Below are positions 56,832 to 63,893 of a stretch of DNA of 64,000 nucleotides, piece after piece. Origin of the DNA: Acestrorhynchus altus (lineage: Eukaryota; Chordata; Actinopteri; Characiformes; Acestrorhynchidae); assembly GCA_034509495.1 (NCBI GenBank), contig CM067514.1, positions 5,964,259-6,028,258 of the forward strand, read 5' to 3'. The translations under genes and the position numbers were made by a program. The notes beneath the pieces were generated by a model, which made no database searches, was not told the DNA's origin, and saw nothing but the letters and a program-made list of their open reading frames with translations. Numbering within the stretch: the first letter of the stretch is position 1; every line of letters begins with the position of its first letter.

Positions 56832-58827
56832 GCTTGCTTTTCCTGTCAGTCACATGTACTTGTCTGCTGTGTTAGGGGAATCATATCTAGTGGTTTATTG
56901 ATGTGGTTGAGCTCAGGTGGGATGTTATTATGCAAATTCTGAACAAGGTTGGTGTTTAGAATGGTAGTAAACTCTAATAAGATCATTTCTACCATGAAAA
57001 TATTGTAATCACTTGACTAGAAGCTTCACTGGCGATTACAGGATGTGAATTTGTACAGTTTTTGGATGACATTTAAAGTATCTGTAACCAATGAATGCAA
57101 GCCAAATGTTACCATTTCAACTCCAGGAAATAGAACAAGAAAATGAAACAATGAAGAGTGAAAGGGTCATACTGGACTAAACCGATGAAAAACAAAGTTT
57201 ATATTATTTATCTTGACTGACTTACATTTAAACATTAACTGGGACATAAAAAAAACACATAAAAGGCACTGGGAGCTGAACCGACTACATAAATATAATG
57301 TTATTAAAAATGTGATTAAAAATGTGATGCCAACCTGTCATCACCAACCATGTAGAAATTTACGTGGACACTAATTATCTGCATCATGACTATTATGATC
57401 ACCATCAAACCATTATCATTACAAGTACACATGAGCATTACAGCAGACCTGTGTCCCCTTCTCAATAATGTATGAATGGTTTGGCCATAGAAGGGGATGG
57501 TACCCCTTTGTGAGCCTGGTTCCTCCCAAAGTTCCTTCCTCCAGTTCTGAGTTTTTGCCGCACTGTCACCCACCGGCTGACATAAACGACCATTTTCCAA
57601 TCAACTAATCTACTGACTATTTTATCGATCAGTTGTGAAATTGAAGAGACATTTTGTAAAACTGTATGTCATCATATGATGCAGCACAAAAGAAAGTAAA
57701 CAGAGGTTTACATAATGAAGTACACAAATACGAAAATGAACAACCTCATATATGCAGCAATACAATTCTGGTATTTAGGAAAAGCATTTGTTATTTGAAT
57801 TCAAGTGTTTTAAACTTCAATAATCATTTTAAAAAGATGCATCAAGTTAAAATATTGATTTTTCATGTATTTTCAGCATTTTCAAACATCAGATCAAATT
57901 GATCAATAAATCGATCGGGTCATCCCTAAATTCTTATGTTAGGGTCCAGTTTCCTAACAGAGTAGTACCAGTCAGGTCTGACTGGGTTGGGTCTCAATTG
58001 TTCAGGTACAGGTTTCATTTTCATGTACATGCAAACTTCACTGAACCAAGACATCTGTTCCATGGCCCAAACTCCACATAATGGATCTGTAGATAAAGCA
58101 TTTCTCTGTTCTTAATTAAAGAGCATTAAAACTTCAGTCACATTTAATACAGAAACTCCTGCTCACTGGCTTCTATTTCAAGTGAACAAGTTTTCGCTTT
58201 ATGTTCTAAGGATGAGGAAATCATCATCTTGGTAACTCCAGGAAACAGACCTTAGATCGAAAACTCGTAATTACTAACGAATGTGGGGAAAACATTCTTT
58301 AGTAACTTGCAGAACTAATCAATAAAGAATTTTGGAAATGCTGGAACTCTTACCTCTGTTGAGTTTTCTGACACTCCCAGCGAAGGTAACTCTACTGTGG
58401 ACCAAGAACCAGGCTGGCTCGTCTCCATTTCCTCTGAAGCCTTCAAATATTCCTCCTCCTGAGAGTGACTGACACTGACTGACTCTTGGGACCTCCAATT
58501 CGAAGAAATCCTTGGTACGGCCAGCAAGCTGTCTGAAGGCTGGGGACTGCCTCGTCTTTCTCTTAGAATCAGGGGGCTGCTGTAGCAAGGCGAGACCTTG
58601 AGGTGCGCTGGCTGTAGATTGTGGGACAAAGGGGGCGGGGTCTGCATCAGGCGGCTCACATCCGGCACCGAGGCGCTCATTCTCTGGTCAAGCTGTGGCC
58701 CCTGTTTGACGTGCTGGTTGCTGAGGCCCTTGTGGCCACCGCCACCCCGTACAGAGTGGATAAAGGGCTTGGCTCTCTGCCGCAGTTTCCCCCACACCGT
58801 CCTTTTGGATTCAGAGGTGGGGTCCAT
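32892..58827 (-). CDS. mctp2: mctp2, multiple C2 and transmembrane domain protein 2
   Basis: Twenty-two coding exons, listed singly below, join in phase to 883 codons plus TAG; the human protein is about as long. The layout is: a divergent, Ser/Pro-rich head (1-200); C2A (about 202-330) with calcium-ligand Asp at 218, 224, 271, 273 and 278; C2B (about 353-490) without that set; C2C (about 516-640) with Asp 533, 539, 585, 587 and 593; a first hydrophobic region (about 696-731); an acidic linker; and a second membrane span (about 799-828). MCTPs are ER-anchored proteins whose C2 domains face the cytosol and bind membranes; vertebrate MCTP2 has been tied to ER shape and lipid-droplet formation. 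The start has A at -3 and G at +4. Every coding frame is intact, so the gene is probably functional. Fish may have two mctp2 genes; I cannot tell which this is. Confidence 0.97.
32961..33931. other. mctp2 intron 21
   Basis: An AT-rich intron. A tRNA-like SINE head lies inverted at 33,770-33,840 (minus GATCAGAGTGGCTCAGCTGT, then CTAATGCGCTACACTCTGAT). Confidence 0.6.
33932..34029 (-). CDS. mctp2: mctp2 exon 21, residues 829-861
   Basis: Acceptor GCGTCTAG, donor GTAAGG. It codes GINKFTKKLRNPYAVDNNEV and then MDFLSRVPSDIQK, the conserved cytosolic tail after the second membrane span. Confidence 0.95.
34233..34342 (-). CDS. mctp2: mctp2 exon 20, residues 792-829, second membrane span
   Basis: Acceptor GTTTTCAG, donor GTAAGA. 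It begins TFNWSVPFLSNLAF and continues through a hydrophobic run to YFIPIRYIILIWG, which is nearly invariant in MCTPs. Confidence 0.97.
34634..34743 (-). CDS. mctp2: mctp2 exon 19, residues 756-792
   Basis: Acceptor TTATGTAG, donor GTAAGT. It codes ESEKKGFMDKIHMVQEIVIT and VQNLLEEIASFAERIK, a helical, probably coiled segment between the membrane regions. Confidence 0.96.
34832..34873 (-). CDS. mctp2: mctp2 exon 18, residues 742-755, acidic micro-exon
   Basis: Only 42 bases code DSVDIGDEEEDDEK. Acceptor CCTTTTCAG is good. The donor AAG|GTTGTC is weak, but both the family's length and the phase of the next exon require it. Confidence 0.9.
34874..37438. other. mctp2 intron 17
   Basis: No gene. 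A short plus-strand piece at 35,456-35,505 reads FQQDDAPSHRGQVA, like the 'QQDNAPCH' motif of Tc1 transposases, too little to name an element firmly. No other support. Confidence 0.5.
37439..37552 (-). CDS. mctp2: mctp2 exon 17, residues 704-741, first membrane region
   Basis: Acceptor TTCCTGCAG, donor GTGAGA. It codes two hydrophobic halves (IFLLTVWYW and YMLPLFLVLLLVWNYL) separated by EF, the hairpin-like anchor of MCTPs, then a cytosolic piece ending TLEP. Confidence 0.96.
37553..39030. other. mctp2 intron 16 with minisatellite
   Basis: Apart from the 46-bp minisatellite listed next, I see an inverted pair CCAATGAAAT...ATTTCATTGGTT at 38,065-38,101 around the GCACATCGTGCTGGGTAACT region, perhaps the end of a MITE. 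Confidence 0.5.
38451..38600 (+). repeat. 46-bp minisatellite, about 3.2 copies
   Basis: TCTAGGTTCTGTGTAATGTC starts at 38,451, 38,497 and 38,543, exactly 46 apart, and a partial copy starts at 38,589. Degraded forms of the sub-unit (CCAGTCTAGATTTTGTGTTA) continue to about 38,870. Confidence 0.95.
39031..39150 (-). CDS. mctp2: mctp2 exon 16, residues 664-703
   Basis: Acceptor TTTCCATTAG, donor GTAGGC. It codes a basic helix (VLTRNVVRVRNVYRAV) and the conserved YIKSCFQWES ahead of the membrane region. Confidence 0.96.
39234..39308 (-). CDS. mctp2: mctp2 exon 15, residues 639-663
   Basis: Acceptor TGAATTCAG, wait-free donor GTAAAG. It codes IKASIRTFNPRQRKFLEDHP and KFSKK, matching the segment that follows C2C in vertebrate MCTP2. 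Confidence 0.95.
39428..39529 (-). CDS. mctp2: mctp2 exon 14, residues 605-638, end of C2C
   Basis: Acceptor TTATCACAG, donor GTAAGC. It codes IHNGQMISCPLKKEDLGSFS and then a last beta strand, IALELEVIFNP. Confidence 0.95.
40148..40590. mobile_element. Tc1/mariner-like non-autonomous repeat
   Basis: ACAGTGAATCCGGAAAGTAT and TCATAGCGCTTTTTGCATG, followed by TTTGTTATGTAACAGC, form the end of a repeat widely seen in fish and frogs ('CAGT...GAAAGTATTCA'). Only this end is clear. Confidence 0.55.
40795..40978. mobile_element. 184-bp MITE with 18-bp TIRs
   Basis: It starts CACGGGTCACCAACCCTG and ends CAGGGTTGGTGACCCCTG, inverted repeats with one mismatch. TCTATTC flanks both sides (40,788-40,794 and 40,979-40,985), a 7-bp match that suits an 8-bp hAT target site with one change. 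Confidence 0.85.
41069..41171 (-). CDS. mctp2: mctp2 exon 13, residues 570-604, C2C calcium loop 3
   Basis: Acceptor TGTTTTCAG, donor GTAAGT. VFDEDGDKPPDFLG supplies calcium ligands Asp585, 587 and 593. Confidence 0.97.
41266..41368 (-). CDS. mctp2: mctp2 exon 12, residues 536-570, C2C core
   Basis: Acceptor CTTTGTAG, donor GTGAGT. It codes [20 protein letters not shown] and YKTLNPEWDKVFTL; SDPF holds calcium ligand Asp539. Confidence 0.97.
41420..41450 (+). repeat. poly(T) tract in mctp2 intron 11
   Basis: A run of 31 T between exons 11 and 12; on the sense (minus) strand it is poly(A), so it is not a polypyrimidine tract. Confidence 0.99.
41480..41573 (-). CDS. mctp2: mctp2 exon 11, residues 505-536, start of C2C
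   Basis: Acceptor TCCTTAG, donor GTAAAA. It codes CLKNSFKNIRDVGFLQVKVI and RASDLMAADLNG with calcium ligand Asp533. The short intron to exon 12 holds a 31-base T run. Confidence 0.96.
42336..42522 (-). CDS. mctp2: mctp2 exon 10, residues 442-504, end of C2B
   Basis: Acceptor GTTTGCAG, donor GTACGT. It codes CEVDISVLSLNKCQIFTSAL, then FLMTLTTCTGVSITDLCAPP and the link to C2C. Confidence 0.95.
42717..42847 (-). CDS. mctp2: mctp2 exon 9, residues 399-442, C2B core
   Basis: Acceptor ATCTTCACAG (chosen over TCTCAG six bases on, because it keeps the family length), donor GTAAGT. It codes SQCKRPNPQWREKFDFNQFL; VWSKEGRKNEECYG stands where a calcium-binding loop would have Asp. Confidence 0.93.
43060..43460. 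mobile_element. interspersed DNA repeat in intron 8
   Basis: CTTTAGGTCAGTGGACCTGC, GTTTTGGATCATTATCCTGT, ATAGAAGCCATCCTGTG and TTCTCCAAAC words belong to a known-looking fish/amphibian interspersed repeat. I could not find terminal repeats. Confidence 0.45.
43661..43704. repeat. (AT)n microsatellite
   Basis: Twenty-two AT units in mctp2 intron 8. Confidence 0.99.
43988..44155 (-). CDS. mctp2: mctp2 exon 8, residues 343-398, start of C2B
   Basis: Acceptor GTGCTGCAG, donor GTCAGT. It codes SLRKSQLWTGVLIITLVEGQ and GDMFVRFRLGDQIYRSK; the usual SDPYV is replaced by GDMFV. Confidence 0.96.
44243..44275 (-). CDS. mctp2: mctp2 exon 7, residues 332-342, 33-base micro-exon
   Basis: Acceptor GCTTGTGAAG, donor GTAAGA. 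It codes KWVPKGKQSLK, a basic linker between C2A and C2B that matches the length and basic character of the human linker. In frame at both ends, so it could be skipped without a shift. Confidence 0.88.
44462..44573 (-). CDS. mctp2: mctp2 exon 6, residues 294-331, end of C2A
   Basis: Acceptor TCCTGCAG, donor GTAAGG. It codes TFEMVLPLDDPNSLEEDMGV and IVIDIGLSVRDGDSKKN. Confidence 0.94.
44663..44739 (-). CDS. mctp2: mctp2 exon 5, residues 269-294, C2A calcium loop 3
   Basis: Acceptor CATACAG. The donor is AA|GTAGGT; using the second GT four bases on would put a TAG in frame. VYDRDLTKDDFMG gives ligands Asp271, 273 and 278. Confidence 0.94.
45152..45294 (-). CDS. mctp2: mctp2 exon 4, residues 221-268, C2A core
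   Basis: Acceptor TTTTTGTAG, donor GTATGT. It codes TSDPYVKFKIEGKTMYKSKV and VYKNLNPSWNETFSYPIRDL; SDPYV includes calcium ligand Asp224. Confidence 0.97.
45780..46250. mobile_element. interspersed DNA repeat in intron 3
   Basis: Words such as TCAGATCATGTGACCACCAC, CATGCTTAACAGT and TTGTCTCATTTAACCATAAA belong to the same sort of non-coding repeat as 43,060-43,460. No ends were resolved. Confidence 0.4.
47220..47770 (+). mobile_element. L2/Rex-like LINE fragment
   Basis: Broken frames give VIPACFKLVTIIPVPK (RT fingers), then GCVLSPLLYCLYT-like QGYVLSPLLYCLYTAQ (motif B), LNLLMIQQ for a spoiled FADD region, and the C-terminal tail shared with 50,965-51,145. Confidence 0.75.
48000..48424. mobile_element. 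MITE copy, CACTGATCA...GACCACC family
   Basis: The right end CATAATGTTGTGGCTGGTCA and GTGTA is the inverse of the usual left end (CACTGATCAACCATAATTAT, seen at 61,557). The body shares GTGTTTAAACACTCCAGCAA and GTGGTCCTGTGGGGTCCTGA with copies at 51.4 and 61.6 kb. Confidence 0.75.
50015..50425 (+). repeat. degenerate minisatellite, CCATGGAAATGGGTGTA unit
   Basis: Units like AACCATGGAAATGGGT, ACCATGGACATGGGTGG and AATGGGTGTAGTGTAACC recur about every 22-28 bases across 400 bases just 3' of exon 3. Short open frames on both strands here are a by-product. Confidence 0.85.
50465..50585 (-). CDS. mctp2: mctp2 exon 3, residues 181-221, start of C2A
   Basis: Acceptor CGTCATAG, donor GTAAGA. It codes a short acidic lead, then YLLYINLKEGRGLVIRDRCG with calcium ligand Asp218. 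Confidence 0.95.
50965..51145 (+). mobile_element. L2/Rex-like LINE ORF2 C-terminus
   Basis: The frame reads RTIIKDSTHPSHCQF and, after a LPSGGRYRMR-like piece, SSWFQDSFFPQAIRLLNSL, the typical C-terminal end of these elements. Confidence 0.8.
51390..51880. mobile_element. MITE copy of the 48.0-kb family
   Basis: It shares GTGTTTAAACACTGTGTCCA, CTCCACCTTGTAGACGTAAA and GTGGTCCTCTGGGGTCCTGA with the other copies. Neither terminal repeat is complete. It lies in mctp2 intron 2. Confidence 0.75.
52067..52148 (+). repeat. (CA)n microsatellite
   Basis: About 40 CA units, beginning 18 bases from the donor of mctp2 exon 2 (on the sense strand, a GT run right after the donor). Confidence 0.99.
52167..52232 (-). 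CDS. mctp2: mctp2 exon 2, residues 159-180, possibly alternative
   Basis: Acceptor TTTGTGATGCAG, donor ACA|GTAAGT, 66 bases, phase 0 at both ends. It codes QRQQIENNDTDYLTFHDTEQ and NT, which weakly resembles the human segment just before C2A. A second AG three bases on could drop the first codon. Exons 1 and 3 also join in frame without it, so it may be a cassette exon. A long CA repeat begins 18 bases after its donor. Confidence 0.75.
54582..54760. mobile_element. MITE-like repeat related to 40,795-40,978
   Basis: CCAGGGGTGGGCAACCCGGA starts it, and CTCCAGGACCAGAGTTATAT with ACCCCTG ends it, as imperfect inverted ends. GCATCAAACTGTGCAGGA inside mirrors TCCTGCACAGTTTGA, so the whole is a long imperfect hairpin. 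Confidence 0.75.
54972..55496. mobile_element. Tc1/mariner-type MITE with TA target sites
   Basis: The element (54,974-55,494) starts CAGTGGTTGGACAATGAAAC and ends GTTTCATTGTCCAACCCCTG, inverted repeats with one mismatch. TA lies on each side, the target of Tc1/mariner. Its inside has CTTCCTCTTGCGTCCACAGT and similar words but no transposase. Confidence 0.9.
55925..56065 (-). mobile_element. SINE-like repeat, inverted
   Basis: Plus-strand AGTTTATTTATAAAGCGCTG and then GAGAAGCTCCCTCAAATTAA is the reverse of the element family at 18.2-18.5 kb. Confidence 0.65.
56515..56695 (+). mobile_element. interspersed repeat with box-B-like end
   Basis: TCATGTCCTGCCAGTTCAGG, then CTTCCGGTCACAAGGCTGGT and TCCCTAAACACCAGGCC, is shared with 59,490-59,760 and, inverted, with 59,150-59,280. 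Confidence 0.7.
56794..56828 (+). repeat. (CA)n microsatellite
   Basis: About 17 CA units followed by CGCGC. Confidence 0.99.
57440..57570. mobile_element. SINE-like repeat fragment
   Basis: GAGCCTGGTTCCTCCCAAAG, then TTCCTTCCTCCAGTTCTGAG and TTTTTGCCGCACTGTC, is the central part of the same family as 18.2-18.5 kb. Confidence 0.65.
58354..58827 (-). CDS. mctp2: mctp2 exon 1, residues 1-158, N-terminal head
   Basis: It starts MDPTSESKRTVWGKLRQRAK and has LDQRMSASVPDVS, both similar to human MCTP2 (VWGSLKQR..., LDRRLSLSVPD). The rest is Ser/Pro-rich and low in conservation. Donor GAG|GTAAGA. The upstream edge is an acceptor (TCCTCACAG) at 58,898, so 58,828-58,897 is 5' untranslated. Confidence 0.96.
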
Positions 58828-59149
58828 TCTGAGTGTTTACGAGTGGGTGGGCAAGACGAGGAGTTGTTAAGAGCAGCAGCTGGAGAATAATGAAGGCCTG
58901 TGAGGACAAATAAGAATACATGAAATACACTCATTCAAAGATTTGCATTGACTGCAGATACATGCATACAGCAGCACAATATATCATTTCTGTAATGTCA
59001 TCACACAATATTCACAACATTAACATTAAACTTAAATAAACATTCTCATTTTTCGCTGCTTGATACAAAAGTAAAATTCGTTTTTCAATGACAGATCTAA
59101 CTGACCAAATGGTTACTAAATGTCATGACATGCTGGATCACTGACTTCA

Positions 59150-59280
59150 CAGCCGTGTCCTGGTGGTTAGGGTGGTTGCCGGTTCAAATCCCTGAACTGG
59201 CAGGACATGACTGAAGTGCCCTTGAACAAGACACTTAACTCTCCCCTTAGAGTAGCCAATTCACCAGACCTAGATAGGGT
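59150..59280 (-). mobile_element. interspersed repeat, inverted copy
   Basis: GGTTCAAATCCCTGAACTGG and CAGGACATGACTGAAGTGCC form the reverse of the unit at 59,490-59,760, 200 bases away, so the two could pair as a hairpin. Confidence 0.7.
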
Positions 59281-59331
59281 CTCAAACCCAAAACCGCAGC
59301 ACTGGGAAGGGAACATTGTAACCACCAAGCC

Positions 59332-59332
<1 letters not shown>

Positions 59333-59364
<32 letters not shown>
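59333..59364 (+). repeat. (GT)n microsatellite
   Basis: About 16 GT units between the two inverted copies of the same interspersed repeat. Confidence 0.98.
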
Positions 59365-59366
<2 letters not shown>

Positions 59367-59489
59367 AAAATTTTGCATATATATGTATATTATTTTTAAG
59401 TGTTAAATAATAATCATTTAAAGACCATACAGATCTAAAAAAAAAGACACCACACCACTTTTTTCCTTAATCCTCTAATTTAAGGTGCA

Positions 59490-59760
59490 CATTGACCCAC
59501 TGTGATGCATTTGATGAATTTGTCCTCCATTTTTAACCCGTCCACCCACAGTGATGCACACACAGTAGTGAATTCACACAGTAGGGGGCAGTGAGCACAC
59601 ATGCCCGGAGCGTTGGGCAGCCCTATTCACGGTGCCCAGGGAGCAGCTGGGGAGTTAAGTGTCTTGCACAAGGGCACTTCAGTCATGTCCTGACAGTGGC
59701 CAGTTCAGGGATTCGAACCAGTGACCTTCCAGTCACAAGGCTGGTTCCCTGACCATAATA
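59490..59760 (+). mobile_element. interspersed repeat with box-B-like end
   Basis: GCACACATGCCCGGAGCGTT, GGGGAGTTAAGTGTCTTGCA, CAAGGGCACTTCAGTCATGT and CAGGGATTCGAACCAGTGAC lie in order. The last word is a good tRNA box B, which suggests a SINE. Confidence 0.75.
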
Positions 59761-60379
59761 AACCAGTGATGTGGAGTGTAATTTTTTCATAATGAACATC
59801 ATATATAATGATAATAGCATAATGAACTCTTTAAAAGATTTACAGCAGTAAACATTAAATTATTCAGATTATCCAGACATTAGAATTAGAATAAAAAAAT
59901 ATGTTTAAATAACAAAATAAATAAAACAAATTATATTAAACCTAACATGCAGACTCATTCCCCATTGTGTTTATTTAGTGAGGTAAGCCATTAAGGTGAA
60001 GTCAGGAAAAATGATTGAGGTCATTATATCGTATGTTAAGTCAATAACGCTGATAAATTATCATCAGGCCCACACTGACATATCAAGAGTGTTCAGCTCA
60101 GCAGTGACATTGCTGCAGCCTCACATGCACAGACTTGCTTCTCACAGCTGAGGAGCGTCAAACACGACTCTTCTATTCAGTCACAGATAAATTATTTCCT
60201 CTGAGAAAGGTCTGCATAGAACATTCATCAAAATCAGCATACCTAACCAACTTCAATAAGCCGGAATGATCACATCCACACCTTCTACTTAAAATCAGCT
60301 AAACATCTGTAAAGTCTTTACTGATGGTGGTGCTTCCACCACAACACAAAGTCTCAATGGGATCAGAATCAATGTTTAG

Positions 60380-60575
60380 ATCAGTGTTTCTCAACCCTGC
60401 CCCTGGAAGCACCCTGCTGCCCTGCACATTAATTGCTTTCCCTGCTCCCAACACAGCTGATTCAACTAACCAGTTCATTAACAAGCCCTTTCACAGTTGC
60501 AGGGAGTGTGTTTAAGCAGGGAATCCACTAAAATGTGCAGGGTCCTCCATCCAGTACCATGGTTGAAAATATGCT
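60380..60575. mobile_element. MITE-like repeat related to 40,795-40,978
   Basis: GTTTCTCAACCCTGCCCCTG starts it; the end is blurred near CCATGGTTGAAAATATG, which partly inverts the start. Confidence 0.6.
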
Positions 60576-61554
60576 GGTTTAGATACATAGATTAAAGCTC
60601 AGTGATGGATCAGTTATGGTCAGTGCCAAGATCAACGGTTCCTTGTCACACATCCAGAAGACCTGGTGTAATGGTGTGGGTGCAGTTTTGAATTTTGGTC
60701 TTCAATATTGGACAACATTGAGTGCCATTTTGAATCCCTTGCAGTGATAGTTTAGTGAGTTATGGAACACTGCTGCTGACGCAACAGCAGGAGGAGAGCA
60801 AAACTGCCAATTCTGTTGAAAGCACCTTGGGTCGATTATAAACAGACTGGTTGTATCACACATGTCCTAACCGACTATGGATCACACGCACACAACAACT
60901 CGCATCGTATCGGGTATTGCCATTCGGCTAAAATCGATCGGGATATGATTTTTGTGCGTATCGCCCAGCCTTAAGCCACAAACAGTACTTGATTTCTACC
61001 TACTATTCTATCACTTTTGACACTGACTGACAGATCTAATATAATCTAAATCTACATACCAGAGCCGACCAGCACAAACTCCCTCTTCCAGCACTACGAG
61101 TAGTGGAAAAAGGAGGTCCATTTCTACGCAGTAGAGCTGCCTGGATCTACTGGCCACACTTATGGATCTTCATAGTTTTAAGGTGGTACAAGAAGCCAGT
61201 GCTTTCAAATAAGTGTCCCAACACCAGAAGACATCCAGTCATCTCGGAATGCTTCTGAAAATCACTGAATCACCAAGACTATGCAAGTGGAGACTTGAAT
61301 GGGTGTAGCTTTCATTAATCTCTTCCTAAGGCCAAAACCTAGTCAGCATATAAAACTCTTTCTGAGTGATGTTGAACACACTGTGGGATCGTGGACTATT
61401 TAAAGGACCCACATCATTTAATTTAATGCAGTGTATAAATTTACCACCTAATATGTAGATCAACCTCCTTTACAGGTGCCACTGTAACCAGATTATCAAT
61501 GTTATTCACATCAACTATCAGTGGTTTTAATGTTATGGCGCAGGGGGAATATAC

Positions 61555-62130
61555 ACTGATCAACCATAATTATGACCACCCCCTTGTCTCCACTCTCACT
61601 GTCCATTATATCGGCTCCACTGACTATACAGGAGCACTTTGTAGATCTGTAATTACAGTCTGTAGTCCATCTGTTTCTCTTTCACCCTGATCTTCAATGG
61701 TCAGGACCCCACAGGACCACCACCGGGCAGGTATCATGTGGGTGGTGGGTCATTCTCAGCACTACAGCGACACTGACACGGTGCTTGTGTGTTAAGAGTG
61801 TGTTGCACTGGTTTGAGTGGATCAGACACAGCAGTGCTGCTGGAGTGTTTAAACACTGTGTCCACTCACTGTTTGCTCTATGAGACACTCCCAGCTAGTT
61901 GCCCCACCTTGTAGATGTAAAGTCCGAGACAGAAGCTCATCTGTTTCTGCACAGCTTACGTTGCTCGTCCTCTAGTCCTTCATCAGTGCTCACAGGATGC
62001 TGCCCTCAGGACGCTGTCGGATAAATACTTCGGGTTGGTGAACAGTTCAACTCACTCCAGCAGCATTTCTGGGTCTGATCCACTCATACCAACACACACT
62101 AACACACCAGCACCAGTCAGTAGTGTTTGA
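61555..62130. mobile_element. MITE copy of the 48.0-kb family
   Basis: The left end TACACTGATCAACCATAATT and ATGACCACC is clear. The body has GTGGATCAGACACAGCAGTG, CACCTTGTAGATGTAAAGTC and CATACCAACACACACTAAC. TA next to CACTGATCA fits Tc1/mariner. The right end is missing or changed. Confidence 0.75.
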
Positions 62131-63890
62131 AAGATGGGATCTACCATGTTCTCTACATTGCTTACCTTTATTAGTTTGCATCAGAGGTGTCCACTATATA
62201 CTGACAATTCATTTACAACAGCAGCTCAAAGAGTGACACTAGTTAACTCCATGAACACCTGTTCACACTGCAGTTCCAACACTGGTGGTCAATTCCCTCT
62301 GGACCTTCACCTTCCTGCAGGACATTGTTCCATACCTAACAACTATAGCAGATAAACTAGGTGTGACAAACGAGAGCTTAAACTCAGCTCAGGCAAGGAG
62401 CCAGATGTCTGGGAGGGGTTGCTAACCACTGCTGGGTATTGTACTGCATACTGTACGGAGGACTCATATCATGGAAAGTTGAACTTGTGATTGTGTTTGG
62501 TTTAAGATAACACTGAAATATTCTGAACATTTTTTAAACGAGCACTCACCACAAGTCAAACGTCCGTATACAGAAAGTAGTCGCTAATAACAGATGATTC
62601 TGATTTCATCATGGTGGTGAGGTCATCTGCAGCGTCCCAACATTTCCACATACCTTTGCTGTCCAATAAAAAACATGCATCTCTATTTTTGTCTGTTTGT
62701 GCTTGAATAACTAAAAATTATTTCACATTGACTTTCATTCAAAGCTAAGAACGTTTGTACTTTCTCCTGTAAAGTCATCAAAATGGAGATACGTGTTTTT
62801 ATTGGACAGTGATGACATCTGAACAACAGCTGACCTTCTACCTCCTTTTAGGTTGGAGTGTCTAATCGAGTGGTCAGTGAGTGGATACAGTGTCCATTAA
62901 GAAGAGTGCAGAACACAACTGGCACACAGTCCATGTTTCATTCAAATAACAGGGAGGTTAACAGGCTTGTAAAGCTGTATTTAAGCATTTTAGACCCAAA
63001 GCGTCAAAACAGCAATAATGAATGCATTAATAAATGCATAAATGCACCTTTAAAGGCAAAGAAACAAAAGCTGTTTGGTTCTATAGAATAAATAAAGGTC
63101 CTGTGGAAATGAATCTCACTTTTTAAAGTTAGAAGTGGGCAAAATAAATCAAATAAATCAAGAGAAATGCAGAAGACATGTCATTTACCAATGATTTTTT
63201 ACTTAGTAAACCACATCCTAGTACCTCGGTTCACGGCGCTGTGGTGTGTTTCTGTGGTTTAACCCTCAAGAAACGTATTGCTATGAACTTCAGACAAACT
63301 GATGTGATCTTAACACCATCCCCATGAAGACCAGCAAGTTCTGAAACAGCCACGCAACATCCTAATCATCAACAGAGGCAAACACAGACCAATAATAAAC
63401 TAATACCTCGACCAAAGTAATAAGCTGCGTAAACATGACGGACGGAGGCTGACAGGAATTAATGCTATAAGCTGCACTCAGCAAAAAGAGAAGGAGGGGG
63501 GGGGGTAGTTTTGGATTAGTACAGAGCTGCACTTCAGCAAACACAACACCTGCCCACGTCATCCTGCAGAGGAAACGCCTTCCATTCAAACCCACCATCT
63601 GAAAAGAGCAAACGAGGCCTTTTCAACTGAGGCCTGAAGCTCTTACGGCTTTTTAGTGCTGATGTGTCCTCGAGAGGAGCCATGTCAGGAATGAAATAAA
63701 CAGAGTTTATGGGAAAACCACACTGCATCTGGGTGTAGACTTGGACGTCACACTGCTCTGTAAACAGATAAACGATGGGATAAGGAAGAACAGGGAAAGC
63801 GGGAATAGCAGTGTGCTGGAAACCCCTGTGAAATCCCCTGTGAGAGATGTTAAACATAACGCCTTGCTGGACCTTTCCTCTCTGTCCAGC
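62131..63890. other. no gene recognised
   Basis: No frame with a recognisable motif. A G-run (GGAGGGGGGGGGGTAG) lies at about 63,493. An untranslated mctp2 exon could be here but has no mark I can read. Confidence 0.4.
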
Positions 63891-63893
63891 CTT

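Larger units (their letters stand above)
52233..58353. other. mctp2 intron 1
   Basis: A 6.1-kb intron that holds several elements listed singly. At 53,160-53,480 two related segments occur: GGAACTCCAGCTCAAGCCTG and TGAACTCCAACCCAAGTCTT, each followed by a GCCAGCTyCTyrAGCATG word about 30 bases on. Confidence 0.6.
58898..61080. other. region 5' of the mctp2 start exon
   Basis: This is likely to be intron in front of the ATG exon, since that exon has an acceptor. I could not place the 5' untranslated exon or promoter. It holds repeats listed singly and (GT)n at 59,333-59,364. Confidence 0.5.

Noticed and set aside
32892..58827. mctp2 as a pseudogene
   Set aside because: All 22 exons keep phase, splice sites and conserved residues through to a natural stop.
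58598..58890. Two plus-strand frames opposite mctp2 exon 1
   Set aside because: They are antisense shadows of a GC-richer coding exon, with no splice or family support.
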